64,000 bases of DNA from Welwitschia mirabilis (GCA_051453625.1 JBOZIK010000001.1:110646923-110710922), one strand, 5' to 3'. Shown: positions 48,530 through 61,090, counted from the first letter of the stretch. Numbers and translations: made by a program. Notes: a model not told the origin generated them from the sequence alone.

Positions 48530-51500
48530 ACAACTTAAAATAGTAGATAAATATAAAAACAAAAAAAATAAAAAAAAGAATAAGAGGTGAAATCTTAAAA
48601 AGGACCATAAGATAGAAGGAAAGATAATAAAGAGGGGGAAAACAATTATTGAGGGCTAGGAATATTAGAATATAACTAGATAGATAAACGCCTTTAAGAC
48701 AAAAAAGGATCACTTGCCTAATGCATGAAGAATAAAAGTAGGTGATCAACTTTTAGATGAGCTTGTGCAACCTATAATTTAATCTAAAATATGTCTCAAT
48801 GAAGAATATAAGCCGTTTCAAAATAAGAAAAATCATGGTGAAAATCTTTTTAATGAAAAGTAATTATATAATGGTGTTTCCATATTTGACATACATAATA
48901 GGATAAATGCACTTTCATAGAAAGAGCTAAGAGGGATGCAACTAAGGCTCATCACTTAAAAAAACATCCTTTCAATCTAGCTTGAAATCTTATAGCGATT
49001 AGGACATGCATAACCAAATAGAAGTTACATAATTGCATTTATAAAGAGTGTGATAAAAACTTTCATCCAAATCCCACGAAGGTTAAACTACTAAGAAAAG
49101 CTCTAGATGAAGTTAACAAGATCTAAATAGAGGTCTCTAATGTAAGAAATGCTAAATAAAATGTTTTATTTTAGGAATAGCAAGCAATTTATAGAGGAAA
49201 TTAAAGTAAAATTTCTAACCTTACTCTGAATTATTTACATTCCATAAATGAATTATTTAAACTCCATTGATGATTACATCTTGGAGTAAACCAATGAGCA
49301 AAACAATGAGCAAAACTAAGAAAATCATAAATATTCTTAACTTTTGAAAGTGGAAAAAAAGATCCATTAGACCATTTAAGGGAATTTCACAAACATTTTG
49401 CACTACCAATTATTTGAAAATTATGCTCAAGAAAATCCTTTAACTTTTAAAAAGTAGAATGCATTACTATAAGCAATCCATATAAAATTTGCAAATCTAT
49501 TTGCTAATGACATTTCCTTATAAATAGATATAACTTAATGAAATAATGCCTTTGTAAAATCACGAAGATGCTAACTTCAAAAATTGACATGCTAAAGGAT
49601 CATTAGGTAGAGGAAGCCATCATGGATTAAGTTCTTGAAGTGTATATGAAGGAACAATATTGCTATATTAATCAATATACCAATGGATGGATTTTCATTC
49701 TTTTTAATGCTTTGAAAAACATGATACATCCAATTTTAGTTTTATAGGGTTATATTACCCAATTCATAATGTGAATACCTTTCCAAGTAGGTTGATGTCT
49801 GGGGAGAAAATGTAGCTAATTGACTTAAAAGCAATGAAATAATAAGACTTGCATCCTTCATAGCATGTGAAATCTAGTTACCACATAAAACTTGAGTCTA
49901 GTTAAAATAATATATAAAACAGAAGTCATCCTTTTTTTTTTTTCTTTTTTTTTGGTATATGTGTGTGTGTGTATGTGTGTGTGCATGGAAGATAATAAAT
50001 ATTCTAGGATGCTCCAGTAAGAGATTTTCTCATATTAGAAGCTAACCATATGTAACTTCAGCTTGTTATACATTTGTTTGGAAGGAGTCCAATAAGAAGA
50101 ATAATGACTAGAGTAGAGAAAATAATAGATTTACATACCATAAATTTACCAATGATTAAAACCATTTAGGTTTCCATTTATCTACATATTTTTGAATCTT
50201 CTCTAAAGTCTAATTCAAATGATCTATAGAAGAGTTGGGAAATGATAAAGGAATTTCCAAAACTTTAGAAATTTCTATTATTAAATTATAGAGTAAGGTA
50301 AAAGAGAAATCCATCAATAACTTTTACATAAAGTAAAATAACATAAAATACTAATTTATTTAATAAAGAAGGCAAGAAAGAATTGCTTGATCATTCTTAA
50401 TGATCCAAAAAGGAGTTATTAGTAAAATGCATATTAATAAGCTATTTGTGATTGCCCTAAATTTGAACACATAAACGAGGCCTAATTGCTCATTAGTATT
50501 ACATAAAAAAAATCTATAGTAAGAATACATAAGTAAGAAGCTAAAGGACAACCTTTTTAAATATATCTCTTAATTATAATGGTATTTAAAATACCATGTT
50601 GAGTAGTTACACAAGCATCACCATCCTTGACTAAGCAAGCAAGTAAATGAAGAAAATTTCTGTTGAAACAAACCTACCTTCTTTGTGCATTTCAAATAAA
50701 ATGCCACTTAAATTTATCATATGCATTTACACAACTTAGTTTAATAAAGATGATATATTAACCAAAAATCTTTTGTTCATTACATTTCTTCCCATGCAAC
50801 AATCACATTGTTAAAAATATATCTACCTTAAATAAAACCATACTTCTCTTTACAAATAATATCTAAAAGAATAAATTTTAATATATCAACTAAACATTTA
50901 TCTAAAATTTTGTAAGAAATATTCAGTAATATGATAGAATATTAGTTAGTGATAAAATAAGGATCTCTAGATTTGGGAAGAAGCTGAATAACTTCTTTAT
51001 TGATATGAGAGCCTAAAGAACATTCGTGAATGGATTCTTAAATCATCTTTCAATAATTCTATAGTATGATGTCCCAATGATTTTTATAAAATTTATTTAA
51101 AAAACCATCAAATCCTAAGGCTTTTCCATTAGCCAAATTAAAACATGCCTCTTTCATTTCATCAAAAGATCTCTTTTCCAAATAGATTTGTGAGCTAAAG
51201 TGATTTGTTTGGGAATAGAAGTAACATTCTAATAAAGAAGGATAGGGTCAATTGCCTTAATCTTAAAAATATCATCAAAACAATCTATTACATAATTTAA
51301 GATATAGTTTAGCTTAACGATTAAGGTATGATTAATAAGTAATTAAGAGAGGCATTGATTTTCACTTCTATTGGATTTCAGAATTTGGAAAACCCTTTAT
51401 AATTATCATCTTGAATGTGAAACTAGGTTGATCTACTCTTAATTAAAGCACTAGAAGCATAGTAAACATCCTATTCTTGTAAGCATATCTTTGCATTAGC

Positions 51501-53640
51501 TAATAAAGTTTGAGTTTGAATATTTATAAGATTCTACTGAATTTGATAAGATAAAGAATTTACTAGAGAAGAAGTATTTTGATATTCATAATTTCAACAT
51601 GAACCAATTGGCTTTAAAAATGATAAGTAAAATTCCTATTTCTACATGCAATGTAATGCCACTGAGTAACATAACCAAAAGAGTGAGGAGGACGAGGCTC
51701 TACATTCCATAAAATTTTGAGCCACTCTTTTCCTTCTTTCTAAGTGAAAACTTAATAATGCAATCAAAAGAGGAAGTGATTTTTAGAAGCATTATTACTA
51801 TAAGATCAATATCGAAGAAAATTAAAAAGGAACTAAACAAAATTATATCCATTAAAACTCTAAAAGTGAAATGAGTAGACAAAAAGTAAAAGAGTTAAAT
51901 CATTAATCTAATCTACTTAGGATGCAAGTAGAACTAGATGTATAATTATCCTAAGTAAAGGTCGATTGAGCAAATGTGGAATTAAATTGATACCCTTTTC
52001 AAGCCAAAAATTTTAAAGCTTTCATAGATCAAAATATACCACCTATTTTGTCATTTAAAATCTCTAACATATTAAAATCTTCTCAGAAAATCCAAGGAAT
52101 GTTAGGAAGCTTGAACCCAATTCTTACCATAAAATGCAACAACTCCTATAATCAGTAAGAGTGTAAATAGAAAAAATACTAAAACTTCCAAAATTAGAAG
52201 TAAAGGTAATCCAAACAATACTTTAATTACTATTTTAACCAAATGATTGTAAGGAAGGCTTCCATTTAGCATGGAAAATAATAAAAGCACCCTCTCTACA
52301 TTTAAAATGAATTTTCAAAATATAAAATCTATTATAGATAAAATGATGGCAAGTAAGATTAACATTAGAATATAAAATATTAATTTTTTAAAGAATAAAG
52401 TCAACGAATGCCATAGAATGAAGATAAATATTAGTGTGTTTTCTCTAATGCCTATGTGGAAGGCCTCATACATTCCATGAAAAATAACCACGAGGAAGTA
52501 GAATGGCGAATGGCCTCATTACTCTTCAATAAATCTATACTCATTTGTGAATTAACATTCATACCTGAAGATAACGTAGAAAAAGTATTGGAAGTAGAAA
52601 TGCCATTTGAAATAAATTTCTCAAAATAAAAGGAAGGGTATCCTATCTTTTGTTCTATTTTATCTTCTTAGGATAACTACCACTTTCATCTCATTTTTTT
52701 AGATTCCACCAATGTAAAACACTCTTTATCTACAATAGAAGTTTTAGAGGAATCTGAAATATTCTTGTAAAGGATCTTTAGAGTATGATGTTTTTGTCCT
52801 AAAGCATGTTGTTCAATCTCAACTATAGGTTATTTGCAAAAATCATTATTTATAGACAAGGAAGAATTGATTTGAAATCTTAAGTTAGATACTATAGAAA
52901 AAGTCTTCTATTTCTAGTTTACCATCTCTTGTTTCTTCCTCAAAAATGGGCAAGTATTAAAAAGATAACTTCACAACGACAACATTGTAGGATTTTGGAA
53001 GATCAAAATAGATCATGAGCTGATAGAAAACTGCACCACTTGCTTTTAATACTAGGCTTCTATTTCTTGTAGCAAGATCTACTTTAATATGTATTGTTGC
53101 GAAACACCTCCTACAAAAACTCTTTCTTCAAAATGAAAAATAATACCAAGAAGGCCAACAATAACTTTCTTTGATGGTTAAAAAGTCAAAGATAGATTTG
53201 GAGGTTCAAGCATGAAAGGAACTACCAAATGCTTAGGATCATCCACATTGAAGTTATGCTCCCATTTTCAAACAATAAGAATGGCATGTTTATGCATAAA
53301 AGATTGAATATCAATAGCCCTTTACACTATTGAACTACTTACTAGTTTAAGGCGAAAAAAGTTCCATGCAAAATATCTAAGGTTTTTTACTAAAATATTT
53401 TGTCTTGTCAAAACAAATTTGATTTGTAAGGCAATAAAAGGAGAGTGAGGGATAAAACTCATAACCTAAAGAACGATGTGCGCGAGGAGAAATCTTATAA
53501 GTATTTATCAAATAATTCATTAGGTAAAATAACATCATAGGTATTATTATGAGAACCATTTGCTGAGTCATTCAATATGCCTTTAATGCCATTAGTAATA
53601 GTTGAACGTTCATTCTTCACAGACACACAAATAAAGTTTA
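48530..53640 (-). mobile_element. LINE L4, near full length but dead, minus strand
   Basis: Read on the minus strand, the order is ORF1-like sequence (53640-52650), endonuclease with an EDFNMLE box near 52066-52090 (family GDFN), reverse transcriptase with GKALGFDGFLNKFYK (51150-51075), SYKILDKCL and a GFI-GRYIFNNVI block (50930-50780), late RT, and the zinc-binding region with IPKIKHFI and ESFYHTLYKCN (49190-49005). Stops and frameshifts are frequent; the longest open pieces are 60-73 aa. A poly-T/(TG)n tract lies inside (49932-49985). The upper end is near a 343-N gap (53766-54108), so the exact 5' end is unknown. It is divergent to the gene starting at 54444. Confidence 0.75.
49932..49985 (+). 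repeat. Poly-T plus (TG)n microsatellite
   Basis: Two T-runs broken by a C, then TATATGTGTGTGTGTGTATG and further TG units. It is likely variable in length. Confidence 0.85.
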
Positions 53641-54108
53641 CCTCATATTGATGCATCATACCATCTTACAATTCTGTTGCATCCAAAGTCACAATATAAG
53701 AGTTGAGTTAATTGTTTAGATCTATATGCCTTATCTCTAAAATAGGATTTCAAAAAAATCAAAATNNNNNNNNNNNNNNNNNNNNNNNNNNNNNNNNNNN
53801 NNNNNNNNNNNNNNNNNNNNNNNNNNNNNNNNNNNNNNNNNNNNNNNNNNNNNNNNNNNNNNNNNNNNNNNNNNNNNNNNNNNNNNNNNNNNNNNNNNNN
53901 NNNNNNNNNNNNNNNNNNNNNNNNNNNNNNNNNNNNNNNNNNNNNNNNNNNNNNNNNNNNNNNNNNNNNNNNNNNNNNNNNNNNNNNNNNNNNNNNNNNN
54001 NNNNNNNNNNNNNNNNNNNNNNNNNNNNNNNNNNNNNNNNNNNNNNNNNNNNNNNNNNNNNNNNNNNNNNNNNNNNNNNNNNNNNNNNNNNNNNNNNNNN
54101 NNNNNNNN

Positions 54109-54443
54109 TCAAAATTATAAAAACCAAATAAAATGCTATGTAAAAATCGCCACTCCAACCTCATTCCTTTTCCCCTCTTTTTTTTCTTTTCATCTTCACA
54201 CTACCAAAAAGCATATTCAATTTTAATCCTTTAGTCTTACTCGACATAAGAAAAACAATTCAGTTTTCATTAACGATATTTTCTGGGGTTTATGGAAACC
54301 CCTGAACATAAACTCCTGAACGTGAAGCTAAATCGTTTTCATCTCCAACGCAAGCCATCGGCATTCAAATAAGAAGCAGACTCATATACTTTGCCATTTC
54401 TTGATCATAATTTCCTTTGAGTAAGAAAACGCGGTACGAAAGA
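54109..54443 (+). promoter_or_regulatory. Probable promoter and 5' leader of the RRM-like gene
   Basis: After the gap there is a TATA-like ATTATAAAAAC (54114-54124), then a pyrimidine-rich patch (CCTTTTCCCCTC followed by T/C runs, about 54165-54195) typical of plant core promoters. The leader and first exon are richer in CpG than the surrounding repeats (for example 54238-54250 and 54330-54365). No experimental start site can be inferred. Confidence 0.4.
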
Positions 54444-55163
54444 ATGTTGAAATTCAGTTCTCTGGCAAGGAGTTTGATTGGACGACAGTGTCATTCGAGA
54501 ATCCAACAGTGCCAAAAGGATTTCTTACAAAAGGCCGTCTTCCGTTCATTCTCAACAGGCGAAACCGGATTTCCGGATACTACGACTCCCGGAAGTACTT
54601 ATTTTTTCCCGTCATTCTTCATTGTTCCCGATTCTTTTTGTGATGTTTTGAAAGTCGTTTTCTGGTTCGAAATTTTAGGGAATGGGTCAATTAATCATTC
54701 AAATCGTTTTCCGTTCATGTATGTTGCTTTGTACTCGCAACTTTTACGATTTTAAGTTGGAAACATACTAGAAGGACATTGTATATTCTAGATTTGTTTT
54801 ACTTAGTAGACTTTACTTGTACTGCGTAACTGTTAATGATTCAAGAGATTCGTTAGATGACTGGTTACTTGCAAAGCTTTTATAGCTTGCTACAGGCGTG
54901 GTGATCATTTATGTCAAATACCTAAATAAGTTGTTTTGTGTAATGGATTATCTATCAAATGCTTGGGTTTATTCAGTGAAAACTAATCCGATTGTATACT
55001 TTCTCTTTTTATTGTTTTCACCAGCTTGTGTTTATGGAAGACTTATAAACATTGGGAAACATACCTCAAAGAAGGACATTCTGCGATTTTTCGAAGGTTG
55101 CCATCTCAGACCCGACGATATCAAATTCGCGTATAACCAGATGAACTTCAATCCTCTTGGCTT
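54444..55163 (+). CDS. RRM-like RNA-binding protein, 5' exons (partial gene)
   Basis: This is the only probable host gene. Exon 1 is 54444-54594 (ATG to a GT at 54595) and exon 2 is 55025-55163, between a good acceptor (TTGTTTTCACCAG) and a strong donor (GTAAGT at 55164). Exon 1 has 50 codons plus one base and exon 2 begins with two bases, so they join in frame. Residues 1-40 are rich in Ser, Arg and Gln with almost no acids (MLKFSSLARSLIGRQ start, SFSTG near 38), like a mitochondrial presequence. Exon 2 encodes VYGRLINIG (RNP2-like) and TSKKDILRFFEGCHL (first RRM helix), ending in a NPLG motif. Later exons are not visible in the window. The RRM assignment is by pattern only; a role in organelle RNA processing is inference. 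Confidence 0.65.
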
Positions 55164-55900
55164 GTAAGTACTTGTTCATGCCCATTAATTAATTTCGCTT
55201 AGAGAATGACACGATTATGTAAGTTTACTTGGGAGCTGTTCTCCTGACCTTTCAGTTTGCTTAAACAAGCTGATAAAACACTTAAAGGATGTTTTGGAAG
55301 TATTTGTGGGTAGACTAAGAAGTGATTCCGCTAAGTTACTTTTCACTTCACACGTAGTCCCCTTCTACTTCACAGGTGGTTGCCATGTCACCTGTGTATT
55401 TCATAGATTGGTTTATTTCTTTATCGTTATCTTTCTTACCGATGTTCAAATGCTTGCTTCATACAAATATCTTTTCAACTTCCTGTTTGGTACTTATCTA
55501 TCAGGATAAGTACTGCTATTAAGGCAAAACCCAGAGAGGGTGCTGGGTGTGGATCCCAGCAAACTATTTAAATGCTAGTGCTATTCATTTGCATGTAAAT
55601 AAAAAAAAAAATGACAGTGGTCAGGTCAATCTCCGGTTGCTGTGACTGTGGGACAGTGTTTAGGACCAAGATGTCAATAGAAGTAGAACTGCAATGGATG
55701 TTATGCAGGCACTGCTGCCCCTATCCTATGGCCATATAGAGTGGGTAGCCATAAGGATGGTATACCCTGAGTTACTTTTTGAAAAGTTTGATGAATGCAT
55801 TGCGTTTTTCTTCATCAGCGTTATAAATCTTTGCATTCTATAACCATCACACAACTTCCAGAAATCAATGTTCAAATTCTTTTTCAGTATTCAAAATAAA
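55164..55900 (+). other. Start of a long intron of the RRM-like gene
   Basis: It begins with GTAAGTACTTG. I find no exon that would continue the RRM. An 89-base stretch around 55330-55510 has an open frame (71 aa) without family features. The region is of intermediate GC and contains no transposon I recognise. Confidence 0.4.
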
Positions 55901-55941
55901 CTAGTACTGAATTGGTTCAAAATAAACTAGTACTGTATTGG
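55890..55941. repeat. 26-bp tandem duplication at the edge of the satellite
   Basis: TTCAAAATAAACTAGTACTG followed by A/T-ATTGG occurs twice in direct succession with one difference. Confidence 0.85.
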
Positions 55942-57840
55942 AAAAATGGGAAAATTAACATGGACAATCTCAAGCATGAGTAAAATTAAGGACTGACTAG
56001 CTTAAGAAAATAATATGTGATTGTGGTTGCATCCTTGAACTTATCAGTGACATAATTATATATGCATCAAGACCCTAATCTCATTGTGGATTAAACTCAA
56101 TGCAGAGCAAATGTTTTATTCAGATAAATGTAGCTGATGCACTTCCAAGAAACTTGGAATTTGCAGCACTATAATCTAATTTGTGCAAGACTATAAAGCA
56201 TATGACATGCAGACATAAGATAAACACAGGAAACTTTAAAATAAGTGGGTAAAAATAATAACATGAGGAAAATATATGCTTTTGTATCTCCTGAACCCAT
56301 GAGTAAAATAATTACATATGCCCCACAACGTAATCTTGTTGTAGATTTAACCTTATGCACAGCCCATTTTTGCCCAAACAAAACTACTTGAGCCATTTTC
56401 CGGAGACTTGGGTTTTGTAACATGATCAGTTAATGTATCCAACACTATAAACCACGTGACTTGCAGGTATAAAAGAAACACAACAGTAAACGTGGTTAAA
56501 AGTTGCAAGATGAAAAAACTAATGTAAAGTTGTTTTTGCATCTTTTGAACCCATCAGTGACAAATTGTAACCTTAAAAAAATAAAAAAATAAAAAAACAC
56601 TTTAATTTATCATAGGTTGAACGAGATGCACAACAAGTGTTTTTTCTAAATGAAACTAACCAAATATTTTCACTTGGAATTGCAACACTGTAAACTGGGT
56701 TGTGTGATTTTATTAAACAAGATGGCATGCAGGTCTTAAATAAACATGTGACACCTTAAACACTGGTAAAACTAACAGAATGAAGAAAATAATTATTTTT
56801 GCAGTGTTTGAACTTATGAGTGGTATAGTTGCGTATGTATCAGAACCCTAATCTCATTGTAGAGTAAACTGAACCCACAGGCAACGTTGTGTTTGGATGG
56901 AACTAGCTACTGTGTTTTATAGAAACATGGAATTTGTAACACTATAAGCTGATTTAGCAACACTATAATCCAGATGATATGCTTGTGTAAAATAAACACA
57001 GGAAATCTGAAAGATGGGTAGAAGTAGTGAGATGAAAAAAAACAATATATGCTTCTTGTTGCATCTTTTGAACCCATGAGTGTATATGCATCAAAACCCT
57101 AATCTTGTTCCAGCTTAAAACAGATGCCCAGTCAATGCATTGTCCAGACTAAGCTAGTTGATGTATATGGTGGAAGCTTGGAATTTGCAACCCTATAAGT
57201 TGGTTTATGCCACACTATAAACCAGATGACATGTGGATGTAAAACAAACAGAGGAAACTTTAAACATGTGTATAAGCAATGAGATGAGGAAAACAATATC
57301 CGATTGTTTACATCTCTGGAACCTGTCATATGTGCATCATGAACCGAATCTTGTTATGTATTTAACCAGTTGCACGAGCAATGTTTTGTATAGCTGAAGC
57401 TGGCTGAGGTATTTTGTGGAAAGTTGGAATTTGCAACATCATAAACTGATATATGGAACACCATAAACCTGATAGCATACAGACATGAATAAACACCTGA
57501 AGCCTTAAAAGTGGGTAAAGGTAACAAGATGAACAAAATGATATATGATCGTTTTTACATCTGTTGAACCCATAAGTGACATTATTATATATGCATCAAT
57601 ATCCTAATCTTTTTTGAGATTAGGCCAGATGTAAAACCCATATTTTCTCTAGATGAAACTAGCTGAGGCATTTTATGGAAACTTGGAATTCTGCAGCACT
57701 AACTTGCATATATGAAATAAACAAAGGGAAGCTTAAACATGTGTAAAAGTAACAAGATGACAATATATTGTTTTTGTATCTCTTGAAACCATCAACGGCA
57801 TAATTTTATAGGCATGAAGATCATAGATGAAAACAAGTAA
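55942..57840 (+). repeat. ~255-bp tandem repeat, eight copies, probably intronic
   Basis: The landmark GAACCCATGAGTG-like occurs at 56037, 56293, 56547, 56810, 57070, 57319, 57566 and 57785, spacings 256, 254, 263, 260, 249, 247 and 219. Each unit also has CCCTAATCTCATTGT, CTTGGAATTTGCA-CACTATAA, GACATGCAGAC and ATAAACACAGGAAAC-like blocks in the same order. Copies differ by many substitutions, with small indels, so the array is old. The short open frames on the minus strand here (56169-57536) are by-products of the repeat. Confidence 0.85.
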
Positions 57841-58014
57841 ACAAATAAAGAACCAATGTTTTCTTCAATTGATGTAACATGTTTTGACAATTGTAGTTCA
57901 GAAATCATTGACAAGGGTTAAAACAGGGCGTGATTAAGTAAAAATGGGATATTTATAAATGACAAACTTTTGGAGATTGGTTAACTAGATTCTTCACTTT
58001 GATATCAGAGTTGG
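57841..58014. other. Spacer between satellite and copia remnants
   Basis: No gene or repeat recognised. Confidence 0.4.
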
Positions 58015-58447
58015 GCAAGATGTCCAATGAATGAAGAGACACCATCATCTTTTAAAAACATGCAACAAAAGGGGATCACCATGATTTGTCAATCAAGAAG
58101 CAGTAAGGTAGACTCAGAGAAGTGAAATACAAGGGAAATTACAAGAAAGTAACACAAGCAATAATCTTCAATTAACCAAGAACAAAGTTTGCAAGCTGAG
58201 ACCATGCTACAAGCTAGGGCTTCCAAACAATAACTCTTATATTGGATATCAAACACTCTTCATCTTACACCTTCACCACAATAAAGGCCAAAATGGGCTT
58301 ATATAGCCATGATTACAAACCACAGAAAGCCCTAATTTCTTTCCTTTTTTAGGCATATGTCCTTAAACATACCTTAAAATAAAAAACCCTAACAAGCCAA
58401 AGAGAAAAATAAATAACAAGAGCATAAAAATATTGATCTGGATTCAA
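58015..58447 (-). repeat. Probable Tnt1-like LTR, minus strand
   Basis: On the minus strand it starts TGTTGAATCCAGATC (58447) just after a purine tract (AAGTGGGAGATTC, about 58460-58472). It has a clear TATA box GGCTATATAAGCCC (about 58297-58310) and ends near 58015 beside TGATATCAAAG, which resembles a tRNA-Met primer-binding site. Having a PPT before and a PBS-like site after suggests an internal LTR, but the PBS match is weak. Confidence 0.5.
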
Positions 58448-58728
58448 CAGTCTTTAAGAATCTCCCACTTGAAGATAAATTTACACTGTTCTTAGAGACA
58501 AAACAATGAATATTCATGCTGGAACATGATCATCATTCATTAGTCTAAAATTTTTTATCCATTGTTGACAAACATGATTGAGGTAGCTGAGAGAACCATG
58601 AAGGTGTGCACCATAATGTGAGGAGCATCTTTGCACAAAAATGTCTAATACGACATGACCTCAAGTGAAGAAACACATAGACCAACATCAATCGTGTTGA
58701 TATTTTAAGCTAAATATCATGGTTGTCA

Positions 58729-58811
58729 GACTCAGACTCGGCACCAAACTCGTTTGGCTACCCTGGACTCGGACTCGGTTGCCAAACTCGGCAAACTCGG
58801 CAAAACTCGGC
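58729..58811. repeat. ACTCGG-rich short repeat beside a gap
   Basis: The motif ACTCGG or AACTCGGC recurs at least nine times in about 80 bases (CAGACTCGG..., GGACTCGGACTCGG, AAACTCGGCAAACTCGGC) and then runs into a 100-N gap (58812-58911). It is CpG-rich against an AT-rich background. The overlapping open frames on both strands are shadows of this repeat. Confidence 0.7.
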
Positions 58812-58911
58812 NNNNNNNNNNNNNNNNNNNNNNNNNNNNNNNNNNNNNNNNNNNNNNNNNNNNNNNNNNNNNNNNNNNNNNNNNNNNNNNNNNNNNNNNN
58901 NNNNNNNNNNN

Positions 58912-59110
58912 ATCAAAGCACAGTAGATTCTCCCTCCCTGAAGCTAACCTCTCCAAAGGATTCAACTTTCAAAGCAACACCATTATGTTTGAGTTGTGGG
59001 TAGTCTTCGTTCACATGCCAATTCTTATAGTGTGAGCATTTTGGGTTCTTTTCTCTTTTTCTTACTAGTGTACAAAGCCTCACCATTTGATGAGTTAGCC
59101 TTGTTAGCTG
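58912..59110 (-). pseudogene. Copia gag fragment with zinc knuckle
   Basis: The minus-strand reading includes SSNGEALYTSKKKRKEPK and then HYKNWHVNEDYPQL, a CCHC knuckle in which two or more Cys are replaced (Tyr at two ligand positions). The pattern fits Tnt1-like gag. It is cut by the 100-N gap. Confidence 0.65.
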
Positions 59111-59466
59111 AAAATCTTGTTTCAAATTCAATAACAAACAAACACAAAAGAAAATAAACATCAAATAAAGATTTGAGATGCATAGAGATTTTTTTGAAAA
59201 ACCCTAGTGCGAAAAGCCATGACAAAGTAGTTAAAAGCCCTATTAATTTTTGAGAAGCAAAATCTAGGGGAAAAAATACAACACCAAACGACTCCTCATC
59301 CAAGCTTAAATAAGCTTAGGGTTGGGTTACAAGCCAACTTCATAAAAAGATATACCACCACCAAGGAAAGTTTATAACAGAGCTTCCTTTTACACTATAA
59401 CATAGGGGTCAATGATAAACTATAACTTTGCATCACTAAAGACAAATTTGGCTTCATATATCAACA
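59111..59466 (-). repeat. Tnt1-like LTR remnant
   Basis: Starts TGTTGATATATGAAGCC (minus, 59466), immediately after the purine tract CAAGTGGGAGATTG (about 59467-59480). It contains TTATTTAAGC as a possible TATA region and then passes into the gag fragment. The right end of the LTR is not clear, so the boundary at 59111 is approximate. Confidence 0.5.
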
Positions 59467-59480
59467 ATCTCCCACTTGGA
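59467..59480 (-). promoter_or_regulatory. Polypurine tract of the Tnt1-like element
   Basis: CAAGTGGGAGATTG on the minus strand, a typical copia PPT next to an LTR starting TGTTG. Confidence 0.65.
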
Positions 59481-59574
59481 GACAAATTTGGCATGCTTTT
59501 AAGTATGCCTTCAAGAAATGCACTAGTTTCTAAATTGCTTTAGACCACGTCTTGAAATGTATGCTATAGCAACA

Positions 59575-61090
59575 TCATTGATGCTTCACTCCTGCAACTG
59601 CTTTGGTTAAGAAATCAAGAAGATTTTCTTGTGTATGCACCTTATGAATATCTAACTTTTTTTTTTCCACTGCTTGGCTCATGAAATGGTATTTAACACC
59701 AATATGTTTTGTCTGAGTACAATGAGCAACATTCTTTGCCAAATGAACGACATACTGACTCGATAAATGAAATACCATGATTAATCCAACTCCAGCTAGC
59801 GAAAAGTAGATGCTTCAACAAAGCATTTCCTCTTTGGCTACTTTTGCCAAAGCCATGTATTTGCATTCTGTAGCTGAGATTGCAGCATCTCTTTACAAGT
59901 GAGACATCCAACTAATAGGACCTTCTCCCACTAGAAAATGTAACTAGTGGTGGAAGTTTTGTTGTCATCACATGTTGGATAATTAGCATCAACGTAGCCA
60001 ACAACATCCAAGCTGGAATGATCGAAGTTCAAACAAACACGACATCCATTTAACAACAAATAACACGACATCCGTTTAACAACTTCCTAATGCTTGGGGT
60101 CTAGGATTGCTCATGAAATGTGAGACAAATCCTAGTTCATAAGAAATGTCTTGTCTTGTATAAACATTGCATACATTAGGCTCCCAATTGCTGAAATATA
60201 TGAAGACTTCTCCATCTTTCTTTGTTCTTCTTCAGATTTTGGGAAATCCTTTGAAGACATTTGAAATTGACTTGCCAAAGGGTTACTAACAATTGAACTA
60301 TGAACCATGTTAAAATGTTCAATACCTTGCCAACATATTCTGATTGACTTAGGCACTCAACCATAGTTTGCCATGTGATCTGTCTCTAGAAATCTGTATT
60401 TTCATGAATTTGTTTAGAAGGCCCTAAATCTTTGGTGGCAAGTTGCTTTTCCGTCTTCTTTTCAGCCTTCTAATCTCATGCATATCATTATATGCAATTA
60501 GCATGTTAGCAGTGTACAATAACAAAATGAATATCTTACTAGAGGCTTGCCATGGAGATCCACATGGTGATCTTCATCACATCTGCTATACTTCTATCCC
60601 TACATGACTTCTATTAATTTTCCTATACCACTACCTTTATGGTTTTTTCAATTTAGATAAGCTTTTTTTCAATATGCAAACCAATTTGTTTACTTTGATT
60701 TCATATCCTATTGACATATTCATGTGTGTTTCTTCCTTCAGATCTCCTTGCAAAAAATATGTTTTGATATCTAGCTGTTCCAATTCTAAGTTTAAAACAA
60801 TGATAAAAGACAAAATGATATGAATGAAAGAATGTCTTACCACAGAAAAGAAGATTTCTATGAAGCTTACACTAGGTTCCTGACTAAGACCCTTCACAAG
60901 GAGTCCTGCCCTATAATGTTTCCCCCCATTTGCCTTTCCTTTTATCCTACTCACCTATGTATTAGAGAATGCTCACTTCCTTGGAGACAAAGGAAGCACA
61001 TGCTATGTATCATTGTGCTTCAAAGCTCCAATTCTTTTTTCATTAGATGAAGAAACAACTTTCTAAAATGTCTCAGATTCCCCTTTCTTT
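59575..61090 (-). pseudogene. Tnt1-like copia pol fragment (RT to RNase H)
   Basis: On the minus strand, an open piece at 60637-60954 (105 aa) contains GLLVKGLSQEP, then LNLELEQLDIKTYFLQGDL and KLVCILKKSLSKLK, the first half of a copia reverse transcriptase. Next comes LLLYTANMLIAYNDM (about 60480-60525), where the catalytic YVDD is YTAN, so both Asp are gone. NMVHSS, SEEEQRKMEK and AIGSLMYAM follow (60356-60132), and RNase H pieces with ASWSWINH and KVHTQENLLDFLTK at the end (59911-59575). No integrase lies upstream; the 5S-like array begins beyond 61160. It is clearly dead. Confidence 0.85.

Noticed and set aside
53643-54164. Open frames of 122-173 aa around 53766-54108
   Set aside because: Nearly all residues come from the 343-N gap; no supported coding sequence.
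56169-57536. Minus-strand frames of 60-84 aa with similar sequence
   Set aside because: They repeat with the ~255-bp satellite and have no protein features.
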